A stretch of DNA of 22,733 nucleotides, taken from contig CALGBJ010000077.1 of assembly GCA_937877385.1 (NCBI GenBank), positions 1 through 22,733 of the forward strand, in the 5' to 3' direction. This stretch comes from an uncultured bacterium. Its GTDB lineage: Bacteria; Patescibacteriota; Minisyncoccia; UBA6257; JAGGUH01. Shown here in pieces: positions 22,691-22,733 of this stretch. The notes under the pieces were generated by a model. It had not been told where the DNA came from and made no database searches. It saw only the letters and a list, made by a program, of their open reading frames with translations. Numbering within the stretch: the stretch's first letter is position 1; each line of letters begins with the position of its first letter. Both the position numbers and the translations under genes were made by a program.

Positions 22691-22733
22691 TTTTGAATTC
22701 TCTCTTTATAGATTTTGAGAGTTAATAAAATTT

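Noticed and set aside
22691..22733. Terminator after the last gene
   Set aside because: Only a 5-bp CTCTC/GAGAG stem with a 12-nt loop and no clear U-tract; too weak to call.

Overview
The window is AT-rich (roughly one third G+C by eye) and gene-dense. It looks like a chromosomal piece of a Candidate Phyla Radiation (Patescibacteria) bacterium, probably of the Parcubacteria/Microgenomates type. The evidence is a canonical S10-spc ribosomal cluster with no gene for ribosomal protein L30 (rpmD) between rpsE and rplO, Lys/Glu-rich tails on several ribosomal proteins, few clear Shine-Dalgarno sites, a minimal gene repertoire, and an O-antigen-ligase/TPR protein of the kind common in that group. 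TGA is used as a stop (rpsQ, the Mur ligase, the glycosyltransferase, the last gene), so this is genetic code 11 and not the TGA=Gly code of Gracilibacteria/SR1.

Layout. (1) 1-1002: the 3' half of tuf, then rpsJ. (2) 1003-1118: a terminator-like hairpin followed by a long structured leader. (3) 1119-3981: rplC-rplD-rplW-rplB-rpsS. (4) 3982-4339: a non-coding gap holding repeat element A. (5) 4340-11486: rplV-rpsC-rplP-rpmC-rpsQ-rplN-rplX-rplE-rpsN-rpsH-rplF-rplR-rpsE-rplO-secY, tightly packed with several overlaps. The usual adk/map/infA continuation is absent. (6) 11487-12065: a non-coding gap holding element B, the inverted copy of A, plus other hairpins and AT-rich simple repeats. (7) 12066-15090 (+): an O-antigen-ligase-like membrane protein with TPRs, and an ElyC/YdcF-like DUF218 protein. 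(8) 15082-18151 (-): trmD, a short MurE-like ligase, and an orphan N-terminal transketolase half, with a G-rich/C-rich hairpin between the last two. (9) 18195-20762 (+): a clear promoter, a tiny EncFtn-like ferritin, a CDF metal exporter with a Cys-rich tail, and a GT-A glycosyltransferase resembling mannosylglycerate/glucosyl-phosphoglycerate synthases. (10) 20759-22690: promoter and tRNA-Ile(GAU), then a large single-pass membrane protein of unknown function.

The most unusual signal is the pair of ~233-bp elements A (4047-4279) and B (11695-11927). They are about 97% identical, 168 bp of them perfectly so, and lie in opposite orientation around the 15-gene rplV-secY block. Each element has 18-nt terminal inverted repeats enclosing two tandem ~62-bp units, and each unit is two adjacent hairpins. 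Their bases are conserved while the apical sequences differ but still pair. This looks like an undescribed MITE- or REP-like family that has split the S10 operon and could allow inversion of half of it. Second in interest is the mini-ferritin/CDF pair, whose ferroxidase-type residues match the spacing of encapsulated ferritins although no encapsulin gene is in view.
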